Origin: Deltaproteobacteria bacterium
Lineage (GTDB): Bacteria > Desulfobacterota > Syntrophorhabdia > Syntrophorhabdales > Syntrophorhabdaceae
Assembly: GCA_003506795.1 (NCBI GenBank)
Contig: DNYO01000036.1
Coordinates: 1 to 6,917 of the forward strand
DNA: 6,917 bases
Reading direction: 5' to 3'
Part shown: piece after piece, positions 1-5,729 of the stretch
Position numbering within the stretch: the stretch's first letter is position 1
How the letters are laid out: the number at the start of each line of letters is the position of its first letter
Position numbers and translations under genes: made by a program
Notes under the pieces: model-generated
Seen by the model: only the letters and a program-made list of their open reading frames with translations
Told to the model about the DNA's origin: nothing
The model's database searches: none

Positions 1-23
1 ACCCCACGGAACATGCCTGAAGC

Positions 24-52
24 TTGACATGTCTTATTGGACATTCTACGCT
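24..52 (+). promoter_or_regulatory. Candidate sigma70 promoter for the zinc-ribbon gene
   Basis: A perfect -35 box TTGACA lies at 24-29. A 17-base spacer separates it from TACGCT at 47-52, a weak -10 that matches TATAAT at 3 of 6 positions. Transcription would start near 59, about 50 bases before the ATG at 108. The TTG inside this -35 box also opens an in-frame extension of the downstream gene. That extension would begin inside the promoter, so it is unlikely to be translated. Confidence 0.5.
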
Positions 53-107
53 ATTCCAGCCGCTTTGTTCACGCTATGGCGGCAGCCGAAGAATCAACGG
101 AGGCAGG

Positions 108-329
108 ATGGGAGAGATAACGGCAAAATGCACTCACTGCGGGGGAAACAATGTCGTATGCGGCGTAAGGGTTGATCAGACCGCGGATGCGGGCAGAATA
201 GGGCTTGCCTACAAAACCAAATTCGTGGTGATAGGCACGGAACCGTTCCATGCCGATGTATGTGATGACTGCGGCACGGTTGTTCGTCTTTACGTTAAGA
301 CTCCGGGCCGGACATGGTATACAAAGTGA
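108..329 (+). CDS. Small zinc-ribbon protein of unknown function
   Basis: A 73-residue protein with two CxxC knuckles, C8-T-H-C11 and C52-D-D-C55, the layout of a treble-clef or zinc-ribbon fold binding one Zn ion. An extra Cys at 18 lies between them. The middle part (about 30-50) is a short beta-rich stretch. There is no signal peptide or membrane segment, so it is probably cytoplasmic. The ATG at 108 was chosen because a GGAGG-type SD sits at 99-103, and the upstream TTG at 24 falls in the -35 box of the candidate promoter. It is transcribed alone and converges on the hydrolase gene, with only 25 bases between the stop codons. I do not recognise a specific family. Small zinc ribbons may bind nucleic acid or protein partners, but nothing here tells which. 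Confidence 0.8.
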   Translation: MGEITAKCTHCGGNNVVCGVRVDQTADAGRIGLAYKTKFVVIGTEPFHADVCDDCGTVVRLYVKTPGRTWYTK

Positions 330-354
330 AGACCGGCAACCCGATATTTCTGTT

Positions 355-1341
355 TCACCGGTTTTCGATATGTTTCAGAAACTCCCTGATGCTTTCCACG
401 TAGGCCTCAGGCTCCTCGGACATGCCAAGGTGCGCACTTTTTTCGAATATCCTCAGGGAAGAGTCGGGTACGTGCGAGCGGTACCATGCCGTGGCGCCCG
501 GCGTTGCTTCATCGTATCGACCGGCCGTGAAGAACGTGGGGACCTTTATTTCGTGAAGGCGGTCGACCCTCTCGTATGTCTTCAGGTTTCCCGTGGGGTG
601 GAATTCGCTGACCCCCCACATGATACCGTAAATCTCCGGGTTTGACATTTGAAAGGCGGTCATCAGTTCCGGCGGCCAGGGGTTAAGGCGGCACATATGA
701 TGTTTGAGATACTCCACCACGGCCTCTTCATAATCTTTCGAGGTGGCGGCAATGTCTCCTCTTTCATACCGCCTGATGGCGAGTCTCGTACCCGCGGGAA
801 GTTCCTCGATGAGGGTATTCGCATCTTCCACCCATCGTCTGGAGCTAAGGCACGGGCCGGCAAGGATAAGGCCCTTGACCCCCGGCGGCTGCGTCAGCAT
901 GTAGTCGACGGCAAGCATGGTCCCCCATGAATGCCCGTATATGTGGACCTCTTTCAATTTCAGCGCCACCCGGAGCTGTGAGAGTTCCTCCACGAACCTT
1001 TCGATCCGCCAGAGATCCCTGTTATCGGGGCGGTCCGATCTGCCACAGCCGAGCTGGTCGTAGAAAATAACGGGCCGGTCGGCGGCAATCTTTTCAAGGG
1101 GCTTGAGATAATCGCTAGCACTGCCCGGTCCACCGTGAAGAAGAATTATGGGCGTCGCGCTGCCGGAACCAACGATGCGGTACCATACCTTTCCCCCGGT
1201 GACGTCAATGAATCCCTCCCGCTCGGGAAAGCCCGATCCCGTCGAACACGCTGCCTGGAAAAGGGCGGCGAAAACGATGAACCACGCCGCCAGATGCTTT
1301 TTGAAGCAGGGTCTGTTGCCTTGTTTTACGTTGCCGCCCAT
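355..1341 (-). CDS. Exported alpha/beta hydrolase, proline iminopeptidase-like (S33 family)
   Basis: A 328-residue serine hydrolase. From the chosen start there is a basic N-terminus, a hydrophobic segment (about 17-31) and then A-A-C32-S-T-G-S-G, so it is a lipoprotein or a secreted protein. The -3 residue of the lipobox is Gln rather than the usual Leu, which weakens the lipoprotein call. The catalytic core has the oxyanion motif HGGPG (69-73), the nucleophile elbow G-H-S138-W-G, the acid in G-R-Y-D277, and the base in S-A-H304. HGGPG plus GHSWG is typical of proline iminopeptidases and related S33 enzymes, which remove N-terminal residues (often Pro) from peptides. A peptide substrate in the periplasm or at the membrane is therefore likely, but an esterase role is possible. 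The ATG at 1341 is preferred over the GTG at 1374: GAGAGGAGG precedes it, and the strong promoter at 1379-1408 would start RNA near 1372. It is a single-gene unit, divergent from the metallopeptidase gene. Confidence 0.9.
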   Translation of the reverse strand: MGGNVKQGNRPCFKKHLAAWFIVFAALFQAACSTGSGFPEREGFIDVTGGKVWYRIVGSGSATPIILLHGGPGSASDYLKPLEKIAADRPVIFYDQLGCGRSDRPDNRDLWRIERFVEELSQLRVALKLKEVHIYGHSWGTMLAVDYMLTQPPGVKGLILAGPCLSSRRWVEDANTLIEELPAGTRLAIRRYERGDIAATSKDYEEAVVEYLKHHMCRLNPWPPELMTAFQMSNPEIYGIMWGVSEFHPTGNLKTYERVDRLHEIKVPTFFTAGRYDEATPGATAWYRSHVPDSSLRIFEKSAHLGMSEEPEAYVESIREFLKHIENR

Positions 1342-1378
1342 CTGCCTCCTCTCGATTATTTCTTGCAGTTTCACGTCT

Positions 1379-1408
1379 TTTATAACGGTTCCGCCGCGTT
1401 CATGTCAA
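1379..1408 (-). promoter_or_regulatory. Sigma70 promoter of the hydrolase gene
   Basis: Read on the minus strand, a perfect TTGACA (1408-1403) is followed by an 18-base spacer and TATAAA (1384-1379, 5 of 6 matches). RNA should begin near 1372, leaving a leader of about 30 bases before the ATG at 1341. This is one of the two strongest promoters in the window, and it argues against the GTG at 1374 as the start codon. Confidence 0.8.
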
Positions 1409-1503
1409 GGAGGTGCGGTTTCGGCCCGACTCCTTGCTTTTTGAGGTCCCTCATGTTAATCTTCCCCGTCCGCATAAAATTTCGTATTTTCTCAGGAGGC
1501 ATC

Positions 1504-2013
1504 ATGGGATCGCGCTATGACGAGGTGAACGACCACGTCCTTGACCTGCTCAAAGAGGTGAGGTCACAGGATTTTTCCGAATTGGTAAATGCAAAAATAA
1601 AGGTCCTTTTTGACCTTAAAAAGAGAAAATCGGGCGGGATGGTAGTCCTCGCACGGATCATCAAAACGAACGACCTCCTTCGCCATCTCACCAGGAACGG
1701 AGTGGATGTCAACGACGGCTATGACTATATCATCACCCTGGACAAGAAATGCTGGGACAACATTACCGACCTTGACAGGATAAAAATACTGCGCCATGAG
1801 CTGAGGCACACCTTCTTCGATATAGAAGCGGAAGAAAACCCGTACAAGCTCCTGAATCACAGCATATCCGATTTCTACGAAGAGGTGGAGCTCAACAAAA
1901 ATGACCCTCGCTGGCGCGAGCGCGTGGCTACTCTCACCGAGGATATCTACGAACAGGAAAAAGAGGCCCGCGCCGAGAAGAAAGGGAAAAACCGCTTGAA
2001 GGCTGTTTCGTAA
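1504..2013 (+). CDS. Putative zinc metallopeptidase, HELRH motif (phage-metallopeptidase-like)
   Basis: A 169-residue soluble protein. The motif H98-E-L-R-H102 is an HExxH zincin signature: two His ligands with Glu99 as the likely catalytic base. Downstream, N-H119-S-I-S-D-F-Y resembles the H-x-x-x-D-F segment that I recall from the family named putative phage metallopeptidase (PF18894). One of H119, D123 or a following Glu could be the third ligand. That family assignment is from memory of motif layout and would need an HMM search. The C-terminus (150-169) is Lys/Glu-rich and probably helical. There is no signal peptide, so it should act in the cytoplasm. The ATG at 1504 has a strong SD (AGGAGG, 1494-1499); the open frame extends far upstream, but that part is antisense to the hydrolase and not coding. 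TAAAAT at 1475-1480 is a possible -10 without a good -35. The substrate is unknown. Confidence 0.8.
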   Translation: MGSRYDEVNDHVLDLLKEVRSQDFSELVNAKIKVLFDLKKRKSGGMVVLARIIKTNDLLRHLTRNGVDVNDGYDYIITLDKKCWDNITDLDRIKILRHELRHTFFDIEAEENPYKLLNHSISDFYEEVELNKNDPRWRERVATLTEDIYEQEKEARAEKKGKNRLKAVS

Positions 2014-2119
2014 CCCCCGTTTCAATGTCTTCTGTAAAGACAGGAAAGAAACCCGCGAAACACGTGATTCGCTTCCAGATGGGGCATGGAGCAGGGGTAC
2101 GGACAATAATAGTTTTGAA

Positions 2120-2149
2120 TTGTAACCCTCTCGCGACATGTGCTATTTT
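2120..2149 (+). promoter_or_regulatory. Extended -10 promoter driving the riboswitch leader
   Basis: TTGTAA (2120-2125, 4 of 6 matches to the -35 consensus) is spaced 18 bases from TATTTT (2144-2149, 4 of 6). The -10 is preceded by TG-C (2141-2143), giving an extended -10 (TGnTATTTT). RNA would start around 2155-2157, right at the first bases of the fluoride aptamer. This is the arrangement expected if the promoter serves the riboswitch. The metallopeptidase stop is about 105 bases upstream, so the leader need not depend on read-through. Confidence 0.65.
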
Positions 2150-2152
2150 CTA

Positions 2153-2206
2153 GGCGGCGATGGGGTTCGCCGTTTAACCGCCCGCCCGGGCTGATAACTC
2201 CTAACC
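2153..2206 (+). ncRNA. Fluoride riboswitch aptamer (crcB motif)
   Basis: The aptamer matches the crcB-motif pattern known from Bacillus cereus and Thermotoga petrophila. Stem 1 is GGCGA (2156-2160) with UCGCC (2167-2171), closing the loop UGGGGU (2161-2166). Next come UUUAACC and a second hairpin, GCCC (2180-2183) with GGGC (2188-2191). The conserved tail UGAUAACUCCUA ends the element at about 2203. The pseudoknot is intact: loop GGGGU (2162-2166) pairs with ACUCC (2197-2201) through four Watson-Crick pairs and one G-U. Bases equivalent to the T. petrophila fluoride-site and linchpin bases are kept: A2160, U2161 and G2162 (A6, U7, G8), U2192 (U38), A2194 and U2195 (A40, U41) and U2202 (U48). 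One base of the tail differs from the common UGAUGAC (A at 2196). It is on the same strand as the GTPase gene and lies 58 bases before its start codon. It senses free fluoride with Mg2+. Mapping to T. petrophila numbering is by eye. Confidence 0.93.
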
Positions 2207-2263
2207 GCCAGGGAACCCTTTCTTGTATGAAGGCCCCTGCGCTGATTGTCTCAGGAGGCGTCA
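2197..2263 (+). promoter_or_regulatory. Putative translational expression platform of the fluoride riboswitch
   Basis: The SD of the GTPase gene, AGGAGG (2253-2258), lies 5 bases before the ATG at 2264. CUCCU (2198-2202), the 3' strand of the aptamer pseudoknot, is complementary to AGGAG (2253-2257). Without fluoride it could mask the SD; with fluoride it is held in the pseudoknot and the SD is free, predicting an ON switch. Between them CAGGG (2209-2213) can pair with CCCUG (2235-2239), enclosing CCUUU (2217-2221) with GAAGG (2229-2233). This structure would bring the two strands together. No hairpin followed by a U-run is seen, so transcription termination seems less likely. The pairings are visible; the mechanism is inferred. 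Confidence 0.55.
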
Positions 2264-3946
2264 ATGGACAACATGTCAACGGTTTCCGGCCCCATCGGTT
2301 CAGCCCTCGATACCATTCAGAAAGTTTGCGCCGAATACAGGATCCTCTCCCTCGCCCGCCATATCGATGCCTGCAGGGATCTTCTCACGAAAGACCCCCT
2401 CATCGACGTGGCCATTATCGGCCAGTTCAAGGCCGGCAAGAGCTCGTTTCTCAACAGCATCATCGGCAAGCCCGTCCTGCCCGTAGGTGTTATCCCCGTA
2501 ACCACCGTTATCACCCGTCTTGCGTATGCTCGGAGCGAAGAAGCGACGGTGACATTCCTCGACAACAGGCGATTACGGATAAGCCTCGATGAGGTCGAAC
2601 TTTTCATCTCGGAGGCGAGGAACCCTGCGAACGAGAAGAACGTGGAATTGGTGGACATCGGGCTGCCTCACCTTCAACATTATGAGGGGCTGCGCCTCGT
2701 CGATACACCGGGTCTCGGAAGCGTTTTCAGGTACAATACCGAAGTGTCACGGGAATGGCTGCCCGAAGTGGGCATGGCCATCGTCGCGATCAGCGCCGAC
2801 AGGCCCCTTTCCGAAAGCGATCTGACCCTGATCGGGGAACTTACCGAATATACCCCGAAGGTCGTTCTTCTCCTGACAAAGGTTGACCTGCTTTCGCCGG
2901 ACCAACAAAAAGAGGTCGTCGAGTTCTTCAAAAAAACAGTGAAACGCGAATTGAACAAGGATTTCCCCGTGTTGCTCTATTCCGTCGTCTCGGAAACAGA
3001 GATCTACAGGAGATGGCTCGACCAGCACCTCGTAGCACTGTCCGGGAACCACAGCAGCGAGTTTGCGGGCATCATCCGGCACAAGATCATATCTCTGGCC
3101 AGGAACACCCTGGGTTACCTTGAGATCGCCCTGAAGACATCGAGGCAGGGCGACAAGGACAGGACCGCATTGAAAAAACTCATTCTCGATGAAAAGGTAA
3201 ATTATGATCTGATGCAGTCAGAGCTTTCCCTGATTGCCAGGGAGAACAAGCTTCAGACCCGCACTCTCATAGCGTCATATCTGGACAGCACCCACAGGGC
3301 GGCACTGACCGAAAAGGTCCGCACGGCCCTTACGGGACAGATGCCACTCTGGAAGGGGAACCTCTGGAAGCTTACGAGAAAATACGAAGAATGGCTTGCC
3401 GATACCATGACGACAGAGATGGAGTCGATTTCGAAAACTCGGTACAGGAACTTTCTGGGCACACTGAAGAAGGCCCATGCCGGCATATCAAGATCGGTCA
3501 TGCTCTTCAGAAACCTCCTTGACAAGAACATCGAAAAGGTGCTGGGTATAGCCCCCGCCAGCATTGAATGGAACGTCACCGTCACCGAGCCGGGCCACCC
3601 CGACGTGGCCTTTGTCCATCCTTTCGACTTTCACTTCGACCTGCTCTGGTTCCTGTTCCCCATGTGTGTCTTTCGGAGGGCCTTCGAGAGGCACTTTCTG
3701 AAGCTGGTCCCCAGGACCGTCGAGATCCACCTGTCCCGTCTCGCATACCAGTGGGAAGTACAGATCAACAAGGTGATCGACGAAATGAAAGACCATGCCC
3801 TGGAATACGTGCGGAACGAACTGTCGACGATCGATTCTCTGCTGTCCAACGCGGAGCCGCAAACTCACAAGATCCGTTCCGTAATCGAAGAATTGGAAGA
3901 GATAGTGAATCACTCGGATGGAATGAAAGAGAGAAAAAAGGTATAA
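2264..3946 (+). CDS. Dynamin-like large GTPase with membrane-binding segment
   Basis: A 560-residue bacterial dynamin-like protein. Helical residues 1-47 precede the GTPase domain (about 48-260): G1/P-loop G53-QFKAG-K59-S60, G2 Thr80/Thr81 in P-V-T-T-V, G3 D147-T-P-G150, and G4 T205-K-V-D208, a variant of NKxD that is common in dynamins. The rest (about 270-560) is predicted long helices forming the stalk. A hydrophobic patch at about 458-470 (LLWFLFPMCVF, with basic residues after it) looks like a membrane paddle. The C-terminus is charged and probably coiled coil. Such proteins assemble on membranes and remodel or fuse them in a GTP-dependent way. There is one GTPase domain, not the fused pair seen in B. 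subtilis DynA. The ATG at 2264 has a strong SD; the TTG at 2246 lies ahead of that SD. The gene sits directly behind the fluoride riboswitch, so induction by fluoride is expected. Its precise role is unknown. Confidence 0.93.
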   Translation: MDNMSTVSGPIGSALDTIQKVCAEYRILSLARHIDACRDLLTKDPLIDVAIIGQFKAGKSSFLNSIIGKPVLPVGVIPVTTVITRLAYARSEEATVTFLDNRRLRISLDEVELFISEARNPANEKNVELVDIGLPHLQHYEGLRLVDTPGLGSVFRYNTEVSREWLPEVGMAIVAISADRPLSESDLTLIGELTEYTPKVVLLLTKVDLLSPDQQKEVVEFFKKTVKRELNKDFPVLLYSVVSETEIYRRWLDQHLVALSGNHSSEFAGIIRHKIISLARNTLGYLEIALKTSRQGDKDRTALKKLILDEKVNYDLMQSELSLIARENKLQTRTLIASYLDSTHRAALTEKVRTALTGQMPLWKGNLWKLTRKYEEWLADTMTTEMESISKTRYRNFLGTLKKAHAGISRSVMLFRNLLDKNIEKVLGIAPASIEWNVTVTEPGHPDVAFVHPFDFHFDLLWFLFPMCVFRRAFERHFLKLVPRTVEIHLSRLAYQWEVQINKVIDEMKDHALEYVRNELSTIDSLLSNAEPQTHKIRSVIEELEEIVNHSDGMKERKKV

Positions 3947-3947
3947 T
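3918..3947 (+). promoter_or_regulatory. Candidate internal promoter for the scaffold/GGGtGRT pair
   Basis: A perfect -10, TATAAT (3942-3947), overlaps the GTPase stop codon. At 18 bases upstream is ATGGAA (3918-3923), a weak -35 matching at about 3 of 6 positions. RNA would start near 3954, leaving about 55 bases of leader before the scaffold ATG. A weak 5-bp hairpin (TACGG 3965-3969 with CCGTA 3976-3980) follows, but it has no U-run. Read-through from the GTPase gene therefore remains possible. Confidence 0.4.
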
Positions 3948-3990
3948 CAATGACCCGTGAATTATACGGAGCAGACCGTAAAAAACCCAC

Positions 3991-4008
3991 AAAGGAGGAT
4001 ATACCTTT
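3991..4008 (+). promoter_or_regulatory. Ribosome binding site of the scaffold gene, inside a small inverted repeat
   Basis: A full SD, AAGGAGG (3992-3998), lies 10 bases before the ATG at 4009. AAAGG (3991-3995) can pair with CCUUU (4004-4008), a 5-bp stem that would cover the first half of the SD. The stem is short and A/U-rich, so its effect is uncertain. The 10-base spacing favours the first of the two adjacent ATGs. Confidence 0.5.
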
Positions 4009-4701
4009 ATGATGTACTCTCAGGAAGTGCAAAACATGTGCTCTGTGACAAAGGGAGCGAATCACGGCCCTGCTGCGATACCACAGGAAGGCAAGTGGAC
4101 CCAGGTAAAAGAAATAAAAGACATATGTGCCTTTACGCATGGCATAGGCTGGTGTGCCCCCCAGCAGGGGGCCTGCAAATTGACCCTCAATGTCAAGGAC
4201 GGCATCATTGAGGAGGCGCTGGTCGAGGCGATCGGATGCTCGGGCATGACCCATTCCGCCGCGATGTCGGCGGAGATACTGCCGGGGAAAACGATACTTG
4301 AGGCGTTGAATACCGACCTCGTGTGCGATGCGATAAATACTGCGATGAGGGAACTCTTCCTCCAGATCGTCTATGGAAGAAGCCAGTCGGCCTTTTCGGA
4401 AGGCGGCCTTGCCATCGGTGCCGGGCTTGAAGACCTTGGCAAGGGACTCAGGAGCCAGGTTGCCACCATGTACGGCACGATTGCCAAAGGGCCCAGGTAT
4501 CTTGAGATGGCCGAAGGGTACGTGACGAAAATCGCCCTCGATGACAACAACGAGATCATCGGTTACGAGTTCGTGAGCCTGGGCAGAATGATGGAGATGA
4601 TAGCGAAGGGAATGGATGCCAATGAGGCCCTGAAAAAGGCTTCCGGAAAATATGGAAGGGTTGACGAAGCCGTGAAATTGATCGACCCGAGACATGAATA
4701 A
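4009..4701 (+). CDS. NifU/IscU-like iron-sulfur cluster assembly scaffold, atypical
   Basis: A 230-residue cytoplasmic protein with a NifU N-terminal-type domain (about 45-160). Strand-rich G-A-C56-K-L-T-L-N-V-K-D-G-I-I matches the family's first Cys region. I-G-C77-S-G-M followed by a Ser/Ala-rich helix and L-P-G-K-T matches the second Cys and the G-K-T segment that follows it. Classical IscU/NifU has a third cluster-ligating Cys late in the domain; here that region reads G-L-R-S149-Q-V with no Cys. C106 and C40/C49 are spare. A C-terminal extension (about 165-230) makes it longer than the usual 130-150 residues. Family members hold [2Fe-2S] or [4Fe-4S] clusters for transfer. No IscS/NifS desulfurase is in the window. 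The gene is coupled to the GGGtGRT gene: the next SD begins on the last base of this stop codon. A scaffold next to GGGtGRT is an arrangement I recall from anaerobes. The motif calls are seen; the dedicated-partner role is inferred. Confidence 0.85.
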   Translation: MMYSQEVQNMCSVTKGANHGPAAIPQEGKWTQVKEIKDICAFTHGIGWCAPQQGACKLTLNVKDGIIEEALVEAIGCSGMTHSAAMSAEILPGKTILEALNTDLVCDAINTAMRELFLQIVYGRSQSAFSEGGLAIGAGLEDLGKGLRSQVATMYGTIAKGPRYLEMAEGYVTKIALDDNNEIIGYEFVSLGRMMEMIAKGMDANEALKKASGKYGRVDEAVKLIDPRHE

Positions 4702-4715
4702 GGAGGATGGACGAT

Positions 4716-5714
4716 ATGGCACTTTTCGAAAACTATGAAAGAAGGATCGGTCAGGTCAACGAGACTTTAAATAAATACGGGATCAAATCGCTGGAGGAAG
4801 CAAAACAGATCTGCGAGAGCAAGGGCATAGATCCATACAGGATAGCAAAGGAGACCCAGCCGATATGTTTTGAAAACGTGGGCTGGGCGTATGTCGTCGG
4901 CGCATCTATCGCCATCAAAAAAGGCTGCACAAAGGCGGCCGACGCCGCAGAGGCCATCGGAGAGGGGTTGCAGGCGTTTTGTATCCCCGGTTCCGTCGCG
5001 GATGACAGAAAGGTCGGTCTGGGTCACGGGAACCTGGCGGCCATGCTTCTGAGAGAAGACACGAAATGTTTTGCTTTTCTCGCGGGACACGAGTCCTTCG
5101 CCGCTGCTGAGGGCGCCATCGGTATCGCCAAATCGGCCAACAAAGTAAGAAAGGAACCCCTGAAGGTGATATTGAACGGGTTGGGGAAGGATGCGGCGCA
5201 GATCATCTCCCGGATCAACGGGTTTACCTATGTCAAAACCAAATTCGATTATCATGCAGGGAAACTCGAGATCGTCGAAAGCCGCCCCTATTCGAAGGGC
5301 GAAAAGGCCGCGGTCAGGTGCTATGGCTCCGACGATGTACGGGAAGGCGTCGCCATTATGCAGCACGAAGAGGTCGACGTTTCCATTACGGGAAATTCCA
5401 CGAATCCAACGCGGTTTCAGCATCCCGTCGCAGGCACCTATAAGAAGGAATGCAACCAGGCGAGCAGGAAATACTTCTCTGTCGCATCGGGAGGCGGAAC
5501 AGGAAGGACCCTGCATCCCGACAACATGGGGTCCGGCCCGGCCTCTTACGGCATGACGGACACGATGGGAAGGATGCATTCCGACGCGCAGTTCGCAGGT
5601 TCATCCTCCGTACCGGCCCACGTGGAGATGATGGGCTTCCTGGGCATGGGCAACAACCCCATGGTAGGCGCAACCGTCGCAGTGGCGGTGGCGATAGAAC
5701 AGGCAGGCAAGTAA
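4716..5714 (+). CDS. GGGtGRT family protein, function unknown
   Basis: A 332-residue soluble protein named for its signature G259-G-G-T-G-R-T265, here followed by a conserved H-P-D-N-M-G-S-G-P stretch. Glycine-rich segments recur (G-L-G-H-G-N at 101-106, and A-G-H-E around 123-126), and the C-terminus (about 303-330) is Gly/Ala/Val-rich. It has seven Cys (33, 51, 71, 89, 118, 202, 246), unusually many for its size if it is not a metalloprotein. There is no signal or membrane segment. The ATG at 4716 was chosen because AGGAGG (4701-4706) lies 9 bases before it; the ATG at 4707 abuts the SD directly and is too close. It is co-translated with the Fe-S scaffold, which suggests that it receives a cluster or works in one pathway with it. 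No reaction can be assigned from the sequence. The family call is firm because of the signature motif. Confidence 0.9.
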   Translation: MALFENYERRIGQVNETLNKYGIKSLEEAKQICESKGIDPYRIAKETQPICFENVGWAYVVGASIAIKKGCTKAADAAEAIGEGLQAFCIPGSVADDRKVGLGHGNLAAMLLREDTKCFAFLAGHESFAAAEGAIGIAKSANKVRKEPLKVILNGLGKDAAQIISRINGFTYVKTKFDYHAGKLEIVESRPYSKGEKAAVRCYGSDDVREGVAIMQHEEVDVSITGNSTNPTRFQHPVAGTYKKECNQASRKYFSVASGGGTGRTLHPDNMGSGPASYGMTDTMGRMHSDAQFAGSSSVPAHVEMMGFLGMGNNPMVGATVAVAVAIEQAGK

Positions 5715-5715
5715 G

Positions 5716-5727
5716 AAAACCGGTTTT
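5716..5727. repeat. Perfect 12-bp palindrome after the GGGtGRT stop codon
   Basis: AAAACCGGTTTT is its own reverse complement and sits two bases after the GGGtGRT stop codon. For leftward transcripts it would place an A/U-rich stretch just after the larger hairpin at 5730-5767, so it may assist termination from the right. A protein-binding role is possible but unsupported. Confidence 0.4.
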
Positions 5728-5729
5728 TC

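Noticed and set aside
24..107. TTG-initiated N-terminal extension of the zinc-ribbon protein
   Set aside because: The TTG lies inside a perfect -35 box, has no SD, and the ATG at 108 has a good SD; the extra residues do not look like part of the domain.
332..362. Hairpin ACCGG/CCGGT between the zinc-ribbon and hydrolase stops
   Set aside because: Only 5 bp with a 21-base loop; not a credible terminator.
1342..1374. GTG start adding 11 residues to the hydrolase
   Set aside because: The predicted transcription start (about 1372) leaves no leader for it, and the SD GAGAGGAGG precedes the ATG at 1341.
1442..1453. Imperfect palindrome TGAGG-TC-CCTCA upstream of the metallopeptidase as an operator
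   Set aside because: Short and isolated, with no matching copy elsewhere in the window; chance is a sufficient explanation.
1135..1503. Upstream extension of the metallopeptidase reading frame
   Set aside because: It is antisense to the hydrolase and its promoter; the strong SD at 1494-1499 sets the start at 1504.
2026..2042. Terminator after the metallopeptidase (TGTCTT / AAGACA, 5-base loop)
   Set aside because: A 6-bp stem can form, but no U-run follows it on the plus strand; too weak to call.
2153..2206. Cyclic di-GMP or other riboswitch class for the leader RNA
   Set aside because: The stem-loop order, loop/tail pseudoknot and UGAU-ACUCCUA tail fit the crcB motif and lack the hallmarks of GEMM or other classes.
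2022..2279. Minus-strand open frame of 85 codons across the leader
   Set aside because: It runs through the riboswitch on the opposite strand, has no SD or family resemblance, and is explained by chance in GC-rich DNA.
3910..5579. Two 270-codon minus-strand open frames (3910-4722 and 4767-5579)
   Set aside because: They are antisense shadows of the scaffold and GGGtGRT genes, which have clear motifs and SDs; the shadows have low-complexity translations without family motifs.
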